Source: Clarkia xantiana subsp. parviflora (lineage: Eukaryota; Streptophyta; Magnoliopsida; Myrtales; Onagraceae). Taken from it: a stretch of DNA of 64,000 nucleotides. Positions 8,831 through 18,238 of the stretch are shown here, in pieces. Position numbers and translations under genes: made by a program. The number at the start of each line of letters is the position of its first letter. Position 1 is the first letter of the stretch. The notes beneath the pieces are model-generated. The model worked only from the letters and a program-made list of their open reading frames with translations, had not been told where the DNA came from and made no database searches. The stretch lies in the NCBI GenBank assembly GCA_036873135.1, contig JAPTYO010000013.1:18597901-18661900 (forward strand). Direction: 5' to 3'.

Positions 8831-11620
8831 ATGTCTGGTAAGATTCTTCTCCTTATTATTCTTTTCCTTTTCATCTTTGGTCTTTCTTAGGTTTCAATTT
8901 TCCCCTCCTTCCTTCCCTCGACGATTTTCAGCCGAGGAATCTGCCATTGTTGGGCCACCTTTCGTCTTCAAGTATCTCAAAAATTTGCTTGCGCCTATTA
9001 CCTACGATAGGGCTTGTATAGAGTGTGGTATCTTCGAATCCTCTTTCGGGGCCCGCTATCCCTACGAGCAATTCAGTTCTCGTGACGCTCGGATTACGCT
9101 CCCCAAAGGAGATGAGGTGTTCATCTCCCCGGGGCAGATTCGTGCGGGCATCCGACTCCCCTTCTGTCCGAGTTGGGTGGAGCTGTGCAACCATTACAAG
9201 ACCTACCCCACGACCTTCTCTCCACACGCAATCCGTACATGGATTGCCTTCCAAGTGTGGTGTGATATCAATAAGGAGGACTGGAGTTATACCCTGGAGC
9301 TCTGGCGGATCTTCTACAAGATGTCCTGTAACAAGGACGGGATCTGTTCCTTTGCCCCCCGCCAACCCGAGGGGACCGATGAGCAGTATAAGGAGATGGG
9401 TTGGGACAGGAAGGTGTCCTGGAAGATCTGCAAAGAACGGGCCATCATCCATGATAAGGGGAATGACAATGCTAACTGGAAGGAACAATACTTCTTCATC
9501 AAGCCTGGTCCCATCGAGTGGCCGAGGACCGTCGTGGAAGCTGATCCCCCCGTGCCCTTCCGTTCATGGTCGGAGCAGACCAAGAGGGCCTTGATGCTTA
9601 TCCAGGCCCGTCGCTGGGAGGAGGGTTACCAGCCCTTCGAGGCCACTTCTGTCACTGATCAGCAGCGGATCAAGATTGGGATTATGCTGATTGATCCCAA
9701 GGCCGGGGGAAAAGTTCATGATGGTGTTTCCAATGTAATTCTCTGGGTAATCTTCTAATTATTTCTTGTTTCCACTGTTTACAGCCCCTCGAACATCGCT
9801 GACTACCCGTCTGTTTCAGGAGGACACCGATGCCTCCCATTCGCTGAAGCGCAAGAAGAAGTCCTCCCATCGGAAGGCTTCTGCCCAATCGGGGCCGTCT
9901 CGGAAGAAGGCGAAGACCTCCGAGGCACCAAGGCCTGCCCCCACATCCGAGGGGCAGACCAACGCGGACGTGGTCAGGACTGCCTTCGGCGTTCGTTCTG
10001 AAAAAGAAGGTAAGGCAGTTTTTCGTGCTATAAAAAGATATAGAGAGTTAGTTCCTCAAGACCTTCAAGCCTCCGACATGAAAGGACGGGTCAGGGATGT
10101 CAAAAATATCCTTCGAGGGGAAACTCCACACGTCCTCGAAACGGGTTATTACGACTTTTTCGGCCAAGAGAGATATATGGAGCGTTGTTTAATTTGGCAC
10201 ACCGATATCAAATTAATTCCTCGACTTATTCGCCCCGCTGTAGGTCCCGCGGATGTCGCCCCTGCTGCACCTGCCTCGGACCCCGTGCCTGCAGCGGAGC
10301 CGGTGGTGGAAGATGCCTCGACGGAGGCCCGGGGTGAATTTGGTCGGGTGACCAGCTTGGAGGACTCCCCCTCCGAAGATCAAGCTGAGGAGGAAGGCTT
10401 AATCCTCCGAGGAAAATCAAGGTCGACTCCTGTTAAGTCACCTGGTAGGAAGACGTCTCAACTCCCCGTCACGCCGCCATCGTCACCCGCACCGCCAGCG
10501 TCACCAGTTAGGGGCGCGACTCCCGAAGTCCAAATAAGTGAAGATGAGGGGGCTCGCCTGGTAGTACCTCCATTCCCCTTGGATGGAGACTACTACCAGG
10601 CCTTCTCCTCGGAGCAGCGCGCCGAGCCTTGGAGACCGGTGGAGTCCCTTCAGGGGGTTCCTCTACATCGGGGGTGTCAGGAGAAGAACCTGGCCTTGCA
10701 CCTGGTGTCGGGCTCGGTCCCGCCCTCACTGAGGCGTCCCCTCTCGCTGGACGAGGAGGACATCGAGGCGGACATCCGGCAAATGGCCGTCCGTCGGATA
10801 GAGGTAGGTACTTGGTTTTTATTCATCTGGAAGTATTCCGATTTTTAGGTATTAAGCTATATTTTGCCCTCAGGAAATGGCGGACCAGGATCGTTGCTTC
10901 GGCTACATCCTGTCTCTGCGGAAGGCGTTGGAGCAAGAACGGGCCAACTCCAACCTCGAGAGCTTGACCAAGCTCCAGGAGGACCTAGCTGCCTCCGAGG
11001 CGTCAAGGCTCCGAGTGGAGGAGGGTAAAAAGCGAGCCGAAGAGCGAGCCGAAGAGGTTAGGCAACAGGCTGAGGAGGACAGGCAGCGGGCCGAGGAGGT
11101 CAGGGCCAAGCTTGCTCAAGAGGCCCAATCCCAGCAAAGGCAAATTCTAAGCCTTGAGAGCTCGCTTAGGCGGGAGCAGCAAGCGGCCTTGGCGGATCGG
11201 AGCAAGGCTGCCTTCGATAAGGCAGCGTTGCAAGAAACTACTGAGCGGCTGAAGCTTGAGAAGCAGAGGGCCATCGCGGAGCTAGAGGAGGCAAAGGCGG
11301 ATCATTCAGCCCAAATAACAAACGCGAAGGTCCAGGCCCTCGAAGAATATCGGAGCTCGGAGGACTTCAAAGCGGACGCGGCAAGACATTGTCATGAAGA
11401 TTTGCAGAATGCCATCCTTGATATTGTCGAAGAGCTTAATGAAACCTACGGGGACTCCATCGACTTGAGGAAGTCCAAGACTCTCGGCCTAGCCGCAGAG
11501 ACGTACCTTAGCCTCCCGTCGGAGAGCTCCTCCGAAGACGCCGACGAGCCTCCTACCGATCCCTCTGAGCCTGCCCCTCCGAAGCCCTCTGAAGATTCAG
11601 CGCCCGAGGACCGAGTTTAA
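8831..11620 (+). CDS. Spliced antisense protein of element A (850 aa)
   Basis: Four exons fit without interruption: 8831-8837, 8932-9746, 9820-10803 and 10874-11620. All introns are GT-AG and 70-94 bp long, and they join in frame to give 850 residues. The tiny first exon (ATGTCTG) and all three intron positions recur in element B, which supports the model. Residues about 10-270 resemble the N-terminal domain of plant proteins labelled putative gypsy-type transposon (Transposase_28-like), with PHAIRTWIAFQV and YFFIKPGPIEWPR. Next come a basic nuclear-localisation-like stretch (KRKKKSSHRK), a second conserved block (ILRGETPHVLETGYYDFF), a Ser/Pro/acidic linker, and a long Glu/Arg/Gln coiled coil at about residues 620-760, ending in an acidic tail. 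It has its own TATA box and is convergent with pol. Function is unknown. Extra antisense ORFs are known in Tat-type elements. Confidence 0.75.
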
Positions 11621-11744
11621 TTTGTTAAATCTTAAGTCTTCGTACTCCTTCCTCATTATCTCCCTTGTATCGAACCTCTTAGGCCTTCGAGCCTTTTACT
11701 ACTGTCTTTTTCGATTATGCTCTTCATAGCGCTTTTATCGGGCC
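11621..11744. other. 3' flank of the antisense gene (A)
   Basis: A T-rich stretch follows the stop codon and leads into the tandem array. No clear polyadenylation signal is recognised. Transcripts of both strands must end in or beyond the array. Confidence 0.35.
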
Positions 11745-12240
11745 CTAAGAACCTTAAGGCTTTCGGACGTCCAACGACGCTTTTTAATCGAACCTTAAAA
11801 ACTTAAGGATTTTCGGACGTCCAATGACGCTTTTTAATCGAACCTTAAAAACTTAAGTTAAGGATTTTCGGACGTCCAATGACGCTTTTTAATCGAACCT
11901 TAGAAACTTAAGGATTTTCGGACGTCCAATGACGCTTTTTAATCGGACCTTAAAAACTTAAGGATTTTCGGACGTCCAATGACGCTTTTTAATCGAACCT
12001 TAAAAACTTAAGGATTTTCGGACGTCCAATGACGCTTTTAATCGGACCTTAAAAACTTAAGGATCTTCGGACGTCCAATGACGCTTTTTAATCGGACCTT
12101 AAAAACTTAAGGATTTTCGGACGTCCAATGACGCTTTTTAATCGAACCTTAAAAACTTAAGGATTTTCGGACGTCCAATGACGCTTTTAATCGGACCTTA
12201 AAAACTTAAGGATTTTCGGACGTCCAATGACGCTTTTTAA
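11745..12240. repeat. 50-bp tandem repeat array (about 10 units)
   Basis: Ten occurrences of TTCGGACGTCCAAYGACGC are spaced about 50 bp apart, with the rest of each unit reading CTTTTTAATCG(A/G)ACCTTAAAAACTTAAGGA. One unit carries an internal duplication (AACTTAAGTTAAGG), and some units have one T fewer in the T-run. GGACGTCC and CTTAAG are palindromic cores. The array sits exactly between the convergent antisense gene and pol. Arrays at this position in plant gypsy elements are known seeds of satellite DNA. Confidence 0.92.
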
Positions 12241-12368
12241 TGTATCGAGAACAACTCAGGAATACTTTGATCAGAAGTAACCTCTTTATTGATTGATGTC
12301 TTTAACATAGCACGCACCACTCAAGGCGACTTAATTACATCTTCGCGCCTCTACGGACGACTTATTTG

Positions 12369-15027
12369 TCAAACATGGCATTTCTTCAAATGTTCACCAC
12401 TAAAGGTGTTTCTTAAAACCTTGCCGTCGAGATCCTCTAACTTGTAAGCGTTCGGGGCCGGCATGCCTACGATCTTGTAAGGCCCTTCCCATTTCGGGGA
12501 CATCTTGTTGATCCGATCTTGTAGGGCGAATTCATTCCGTCGTAGGACCAGTTCTCCTACGTAGAACTGTCGCGACTTGACCTTCCGATTGTAGTACCTG
12601 GCCGTCGCCAAACGCATCCGAGCTTGCGCTATGTCGGCCTCCAGCCGTTTTTCCTCTAGCAAGGATAACTCCAGGCGCCTTGTTTCGTCATTCGTCAAAG
12701 GTCCTATCCTGGCTCTTCCTGGACTCGTCGAGGGCTCATAGCTGCTGGTTCGATGGGACGCCACCGCGATTTCCACGGGAGCGACCGCCTCTGTTCCATA
12801 AACAAGTGCAAACGGGGTTTCACCTGTTGACCGCTTGGGTGTCGTTCGGACCGCCCACAACACGTTCTCCAGTTCGTCCAGCCATTTTCCGTACAAAGTA
12901 GACCCTCTTCTTCAAGCCCTCCATCACGATTTTGTTGGCCGCCTCTACCTGCCCATTGGTCTGAGCGTGGTGGACGGATGCTGTTCGATGCTCGATACCG
13001 AACTCGTCTAGGAACCTCTCCAACTGGGCCCCATTAAACGGAGGACCATTGTCACTGATGATCACCTTCGGCACCCCATATCTCGACAAAATTCGGGTCT
13101 GAAGGAACTTAATGATATGTCCTGCTGTTGTTTTGGCTAACGGCTTAGCCTCGATCCACTTCGAGAAGTAGTCGATCGCGACCAGCAGATGTGTGCACTG
13201 GCTCTTTGCTTTCGGAAGGGGTCCCACCAGGTCAATGCCCCACTGTGCGAAGGGCCAAGCACTCCCAATGGGCATCAAATCAGCGGCGGGGGCTGTGATA
13301 TTCGAAGCATATCTCTGACACGCGTCACAGGATCGAACAAGCGCCGTTGCTTCCTTATTCATCGTAGGCCAATAATATCCCAAGTTCAACGCCTTCCTCA
13401 GGATAGATCGAGCGCCTTCGTGACAGGCTGCGACTCCTTCATGCAATTCTCTCAGAATCCGAGTCGTATCGGGTTCGGCCACGCATTTCAAGAAAGGTGT
13501 CGAAAGCAAGCCTTTCTTGTACAACTGGTTATCCACCATCGCGTAATTAATTGACATTCGTCGTAGTCGCTCCGCTGCCACTTTATCTTCAGGAAGTGCC
13601 CCCGTAGTTAAGTACACAATTATCGGGGTCATCCAAGTGGGTTCCTCCTCTGCCCCTATCCCGATAGCGCACACCTCCGACGGATCGGTGGTCGATAGAA
13701 TCACCTTCTCCAAGAAGTGTACCTTCCGACTCTCTTCCAAAGGTGCCCCCAAGGCATATTTGCTCAAGGCATCAGCCTCCACATTCTCTTCCCTCGGAAT
13801 CGCCTCGATATCAAAGCTTTTGAAGCTCTCCTTCAAGGTCCTAGCCTCCTGAAGATACTTCTTCATGACCGGATTCTTTGCTCCATACTGCCCCCGAACC
13901 TGATTTACAATCAGGTTAGCATCACACTTCACCTTCAAATGTTTAATTCCGGTGCCCTTTGCGATTTTCAGCCCCGTTATGAGAGCCTCATATTCCGCCT
14001 CGTTATTGGTGGCTCTAAATGTTAGGGCCAATGCATATCGAAGTGGCTCCGCCCCGCCTGGCGGAATCAATACGAACCCCGCACCCGATCCGTCCGAGCT
14101 TGAGGAGCCATCCGTGTACAACTCCCAGGTGTTCTCCTTATTTGGCTGTTCCGACTGCCCTGGTGTCGGGGCCTCTTCAGTATTCCCGGTTGCCCCCTCT
14201 ACTGTTTCCGTTGCTTCAGGATCGGGAATGGTAGATTCAACTATAAAGTCGGCCAATGCCTGCCCTTTGATAGCTGTTCTCGGAGCGAAATGAATTCGGA
14301 ACTCGCTAAGTTCCACGGCCCACTTTACTAGTCTCCCCGACGCATCGGGCCGGTTCAAGAAGTGTTTCAATGGCTGATCAGTCAACACCGTAATTTCATG
14401 CGCATGGAAGTAGGGCCGTAACTTTCGAGCAGTAATAATCAACGCAAAGAGGTACTTCTCAATCGGAGGGTAATTCATTTCACTCTTGGCAAACGCCTTG
14501 CTTACATAATAGACAGGAATTTGATTGCCCTCGACAGCTTTAACTAGAACAGAGCTTATTGCAAACGAAGAAATAGCCAAATAAAGATAGAGCGGCTCGC
14601 CTGGAGTTGGCTTCGCAAGTGGCGGGAGGTCGCGGAGATGTTGTTTAAGCGCTTGGAACGCCTCCTCACATTCAGCAGTCCACTTGAATTGTCGGTTGGC
14701 TCTTAACACACTGAAAAATGGCATCGACCGGTCGCTGGCCTTGGATAAGAAGCGATTCATCGAAGCCAGCCGACCGTTCAGCACTTGCACCTCCCTGTGA
14801 TTGGTCGGGGACTGCATCTCCTCTATCGCCCTTAGTTTTTCGGGATTCACCTCGATCCCCCTCTGGCTCACCATGAAGCCTAAGAACTTCCCGGAATGGA
14901 CTCCGAAAGCACATTTGGCTGGATTCAGGCGGACCTGGTGGAGCTTCATCCTCTCGAAGGCCATTGCCAAGTTGCCAACGTGGTCTGATGCTCGTCGGGA
15001 CTTCACCAGCATGTCATCTACGTAGAC
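12369..15027 (-). pseudogene. Truncated pol of element A (RT C-half, RNase H, integrase)
   Basis: The sense polyprotein begins at the catalytic YVDD of reverse transcriptase (codons at 15013-15024), fused directly to the primer site. It continues through the RT thumb and connection (GKFLGFMVSQRGIE), RNase H (YTDGSSSSDGSGAGFVL and ATNNEAEYEAL), the integrase zinc finger (LHEGVAACHEGARS, SCDACQRY), and the integrase core, with its first D in GIDLVGPLP, second D in ISDNGPPFN, and E in HAQTNGQVEAAN. A single-base shift near 12890 (around VRKMAG/YGKWLDE) moves the rest into another frame, which then reads to the C-terminal KWEGPYKIVG chromodomain-like end at 12369. It lacks gag, protease and the RT fingers and palm, so it cannot replicate on its own. 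Confidence 0.92.
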
Positions 15028-15035
15028 GGCGCCAA
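15024..15035 (-). other. Primer-binding site of element A, fused to RT
   Basis: On the minus strand TTGGCGCCGTCT follows the LTR end. Element B has TTGGCGCCGTCTGTGGG at the same place. In A the sequence passes after GTCT straight into ACGTAGATGAC, the RT YVDD coding sequence. Confidence 0.85.
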
Positions 15036-15684
15036 TGTTGGATCACGGCGGGAGCTCCGGTTACGGTGACGGATTCCTTAGCTCCTCGCAATCCTGCAGA
15101 AGGGGGATAGAGGGCAGTGGCCCAGAATCCCTCTCCGATGCTTAACGTAAGTACGGCAGTCAACAGAGCAAGCAAGCAGTATAGGTGTATGTGTAAAACG
15201 TAACCCTAATCTGGAATAACTTCCCTCCTTTTATAGAGGAAAGGCTATCCCAGTTACCTGATTAGGCGGTTGGATTGTGATCCACTATCCCACATATCTC
15301 GTCGTATATCTTGCCACGTATCTTGTACAGTTATTCGTATCCCACATATCTCGCCCATTATACCACTACTGTGATCATGGCGAGATTTTCGGGATTGTGC
15401 TCTTACTGGCGAGTCTCGATCATTATCGGAGACTCCCAGGTTGCATCGTTGAGGATTCGGTGTCGGGGAGTGGTATCAACTCCCATATCGGGACCGACTA
15501 CGTCCAGGTCCGATATCTTCGGGGCCCTCCCCTGTCGGAACCATACTTACTCGGGGCTATTCAATGTCGGGACCTCCTTCCGTCGGAGCCCTCAGCCTTT
15601 CAGCAGCTCAGCTCCTAGCCCAACGGGCCTAATCGCCGTTTGCCAATCGTTTAGGGGCCTAACGGCCTTCGCCGGGGCCCATCA
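15036..15684 (-). repeat. 5' LTR of element A
   Basis: It is 649 bp with TGTT...ATCA ends and is identical to the left LTR except for three substitutions (at about 15302, 15388 and 15636). It is followed by the target duplication ACGAC. Confidence 0.95.
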
Positions 15685-15689
15685 ACGAC

Positions 15690-16296
15690 ATATAACACAA
15701 AATACGATTCTTAAAGCAATTCGTCCTTTTCCACTTATTAAAACCGGACCGGCAAAAAGTGATTCGTGGCAAAATTATCATTTGCTTTTTATATTTTCGG
15801 GTTCATTATACGCACCACACATGATTTTCTAAAGAAAAATAGGAAAAAGTATGAAAAAAATATAATATATTTGTCAAAAATATTTTTAGATATAACATGT
15901 TTTTGGTTCTTTGTTTTAGATATAACACGTTTGAAAGCGGTTATTTTAAATGAAAAGTTACATATTTCGTTATATGGATGTTAATTAAGTAACCTATGTG
16001 CCATGCACATGCACTTTAAGTAAACATTTTTAAAAATATAGTTCCCAAATTGCCCCTTGACTACCTTCAGTTACCTCAGTGTTGAGAAGAAGAGCTACGG
16101 TAGAAAAAGAGCTCCTTGAGTGGGCAGATATAATTACTTACCGAATTAGTTACCCGTAATCTGAAACTGCAGCTTTAAACCATGGTCTCTCTCTTTGATG
16201 CTTACATTCTGCTTTTGTTTATATACAAACAATTGGACTAGCGATTTTCAAAATCACTAAAACATATTAGCTATCGGACATAGAAGAAATATAATA
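15690..16296. other. Intergenic DNA between element A and the hAT-like element
   Basis: AT-rich sequence without a supported gene. It contains short repeats of ATATAACA(C/T)GTTT (about 15890-15930). The last eight bases plus the following ones form the GGTAGTCA target duplication (16297-16304) of the next element. Confidence 0.6.
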
Positions 16297-16890
16297 GGTA
16301 GTCATAGGTCTGTCAACTAGGCCTGTCAATATAACCCGCGACCCGTAAACGACCCGTAAATGACCCGGTCATGGGTCGGGTCCGGATATGTATATTTTGG
16401 TAACGGGTCATTTACGGGTTGACCCGTAAATGACCCGTTCAAATCGGGCCGGGTACGGGTTTAGCTATATGATCTGTGACCCGGTCCATGACCCGTTCTA
16501 CTGCTAACATTTTGGGGTAATACCATTGTGGACTCAGGACTGGATGCTCTAATGTCACAGAGTAGTGTTTTGCACGAAAGGCATACATGCCGAAGAATTT
16601 GGTCATTTGGGTAGTATGCTCCATCCAAATTTTTTTCATCTAAAACATTTTTCATACGTTTATGCTTAACTTTAATTAAGCTTACTATTATAGTCTAATT
16701 AAAAGTAGAAATTCAATTACATTTTAGCCTACAAATATCTGTGGAGGTCAAAGATTTAATTGACTAAATATTTGTATTTAAGTATATATATTGAATATGA
16801 GTGGAGAATGAATTAAACTAAATTTTGAAGAGAATAAATGATGGGCACGGTAAGTTGTGATATTAGATTACTACTCATTAGGGACACTGG

Positions 16891-17626
16891 TGTTGGATCA
16901 CGGTCGAAGCTCCGTTACGTTCTTGACGGAAAGCTCGAACTCCTGGGCTCCGTGTAATCCTGCAAAAGGGGATGACCTGGGTGGTGAACCAGAATCCCTC
17001 TCCGATGCCTAAATGAGTGTATGAATGATGGGGTGGTAAGCAGTAATCTAAGTTCGTATTAGAATGTGTGTTTTCTGAGGTAACTTCCTCCCTTATATAG
17101 GAAGGGAAGTTACTCAGTTACCTGTAACCGCGCCTGGCAGTTTTACCCACGATTCCGCATATCTCGTACAGGATTCCATATATCTCGCCCCACGCTCCGC
17201 GTATCTCGCCCACTCTCCGCGTATCTCGGGCACGCCCTGCGTATCTCGGGGGAGGTTATCTGTATCTTAACCGTCTCCCCACTACTCTATCTAGTAGGCG
17301 GGATTCTCGGTCTTATCCTCTGATCACAAGTCCCGACTCCTATCGGGGACTCCAGAGTTATCTCATTCTAGGTCACCACCCAGGACCCCTTGTCTCACGA
17401 GACAGGTCCAGCCTCCTCGGGGCTCTATTATCGGAGCCTTCTCAAAGGCATATCGGGGCCTACTCAGAGGCTTCGTCGGGAGCATTCGGCTCATATGTCG
17501 GGACCGCTAAAGTCGGGACCCTTCATACCGGGCTTCTGGGCCTTCCAGGCCTTTCACGAGGCCCACTGGACTTACTCGCCGTCTATTGACTGTTAACGGG
17601 GCTAACGATATCATCGGAACCCATCA
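16891..17626 (-). repeat. 3' LTR of element B
   Basis: 736 bp with TGTTGGATCACGG...GAACCCATCA ends. It contains three near-identical pieces of the form CTCCGCGTATCTCG (17188-17250). The TATA-like CCTATATAAGGG (minus strand) is at about 17091-17102. The polypurine tract at 17627-17638 is identical to that of A. Confidence 0.95.
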
Positions 17627-17889
17627 TTTGCCCCCAAGACATGGGGGACTTTCAGTCCGTCGTGTCTTCCAATTCCAGACCTCCCGACCTCATCGTCGGA
17701 GGCTTTTATCTCCATACCTCCCGATATTGCCATCGGAGGCTTTTATCTTCAGACCTCCCGATATCTCCATCGGAGGCTTTTGCCTTAGGCACAATTCTTG
17801 AATAACAGAGCTTCTCACTCGTGATTGCCTTAGGCCCACTGGACTCTAAGGACAGTTGCCAAATCCGAGGAGACTCCTCGGTTACTGTA

Positions 17890-17957
17890 GCATTAAATGC
17901 TGGGGATAATGAAACGACGCCCAAACCGGCGTGACTGCTACTTTCTGAAAAAGCACT
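17890..17957 (+). promoter_or_regulatory. Conserved two-part motif upstream of the antisense gene (B)
   Basis: GCATTAAATGCTG (17890-17902) and CTTTCTGAAAAAGCACT (17941-17957) repeat the motif pair of element A with the same spacing. The distance to the TATA box is 111 bp here and 181 bp in A, so the pair is the conserved unit rather than the whole promoter. Confidence 0.55.
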
Positions 17958-18067
17958 CATTATGTCACCAACGTCTCTTCCGTACCGTCCCTATAATCTC
18001 GGCGTTCAAGATTGAGTCGTTTCATCTTCAACGGTCCAGATTGAATCCGTCCAGCTGTCCTTTTGCC

Positions 18068-18074
18068 TATAAAA
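18068..18074 (+). promoter_or_regulatory. TATA box of the antisense gene (B)
   Basis: TATAAAA lies 171 bp upstream of the ATG at 18239, in CCTATAAAAGCC. It matches the position of the TATA box in element A relative to the antisense gene. Confidence 0.5.
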
Positions 18075-18238
18075 GCCAAAACCCTGGCACTATTCACTCT
18101 TCCTTACCATTTTGATTTCTGGAATTCTGCCATTTTCAAACCTCGAAGCTTCTTCTCCAAGTTTCTTTTGCTCTTCCAGTGATCCAAGGCCTCCAGCCCC
18201 CCAGATCTTTCTTCATCTTTTCCGAGCAACCATCAACA

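Larger units (their letters stand above)
7598..15684 (-). mobile_element. Ty3/gypsy LTR retrotransposon A, internally deleted
   Basis: This is a complete LTR-to-LTR insertion of 8087 bp on the minus strand, flanked by a perfect 5-bp duplication ACGAC (7593-7597 and 15685-15689). The two 649-bp LTRs differ at only three positions by my reading. In sense order it has a 5' LTR (15036-15684), a primer site, pol starting abruptly at the RT motif YVDD, RNase H, integrase, a tandem-repeat spacer, an opposite-strand spliced gene (8831-11620), a polypurine tract and the 3' LTR. Gag, protease and the N-terminal half of RT are missing compared with related element B. The antisense gene and the repeats between convergent genes fit the Tat lineage of Ty3/gypsy (inference). 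Confidence 0.93.

Noticed and set aside
9025..9594. Frame of 189 codons overlapping exon 2 of the antisense gene, and the minus frame 8928-9488
   Set aside because: Shadows of the conserved exon 2 frame; B shows conservation only in the annotated frame.
10005..10030. GGTAAGGCAG in exon 3 of the antisense gene as a splice donor
   Set aside because: B has the same position as coding sequence (EEGK-V versus EKEGKAV), and the frame is open and conserved across it.
11745..12240. Regularly spaced repeats resembling a CRISPR array
   Set aside because: The units are contiguous 50-bp tandem copies without unique spacers, within a plant retrotransposon.
13189..14293. Plus-strand frames within pol of A (and 22688-23625 in B)
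   Set aside because: Shadows opposite to clear RNase H and integrase coding sequence.
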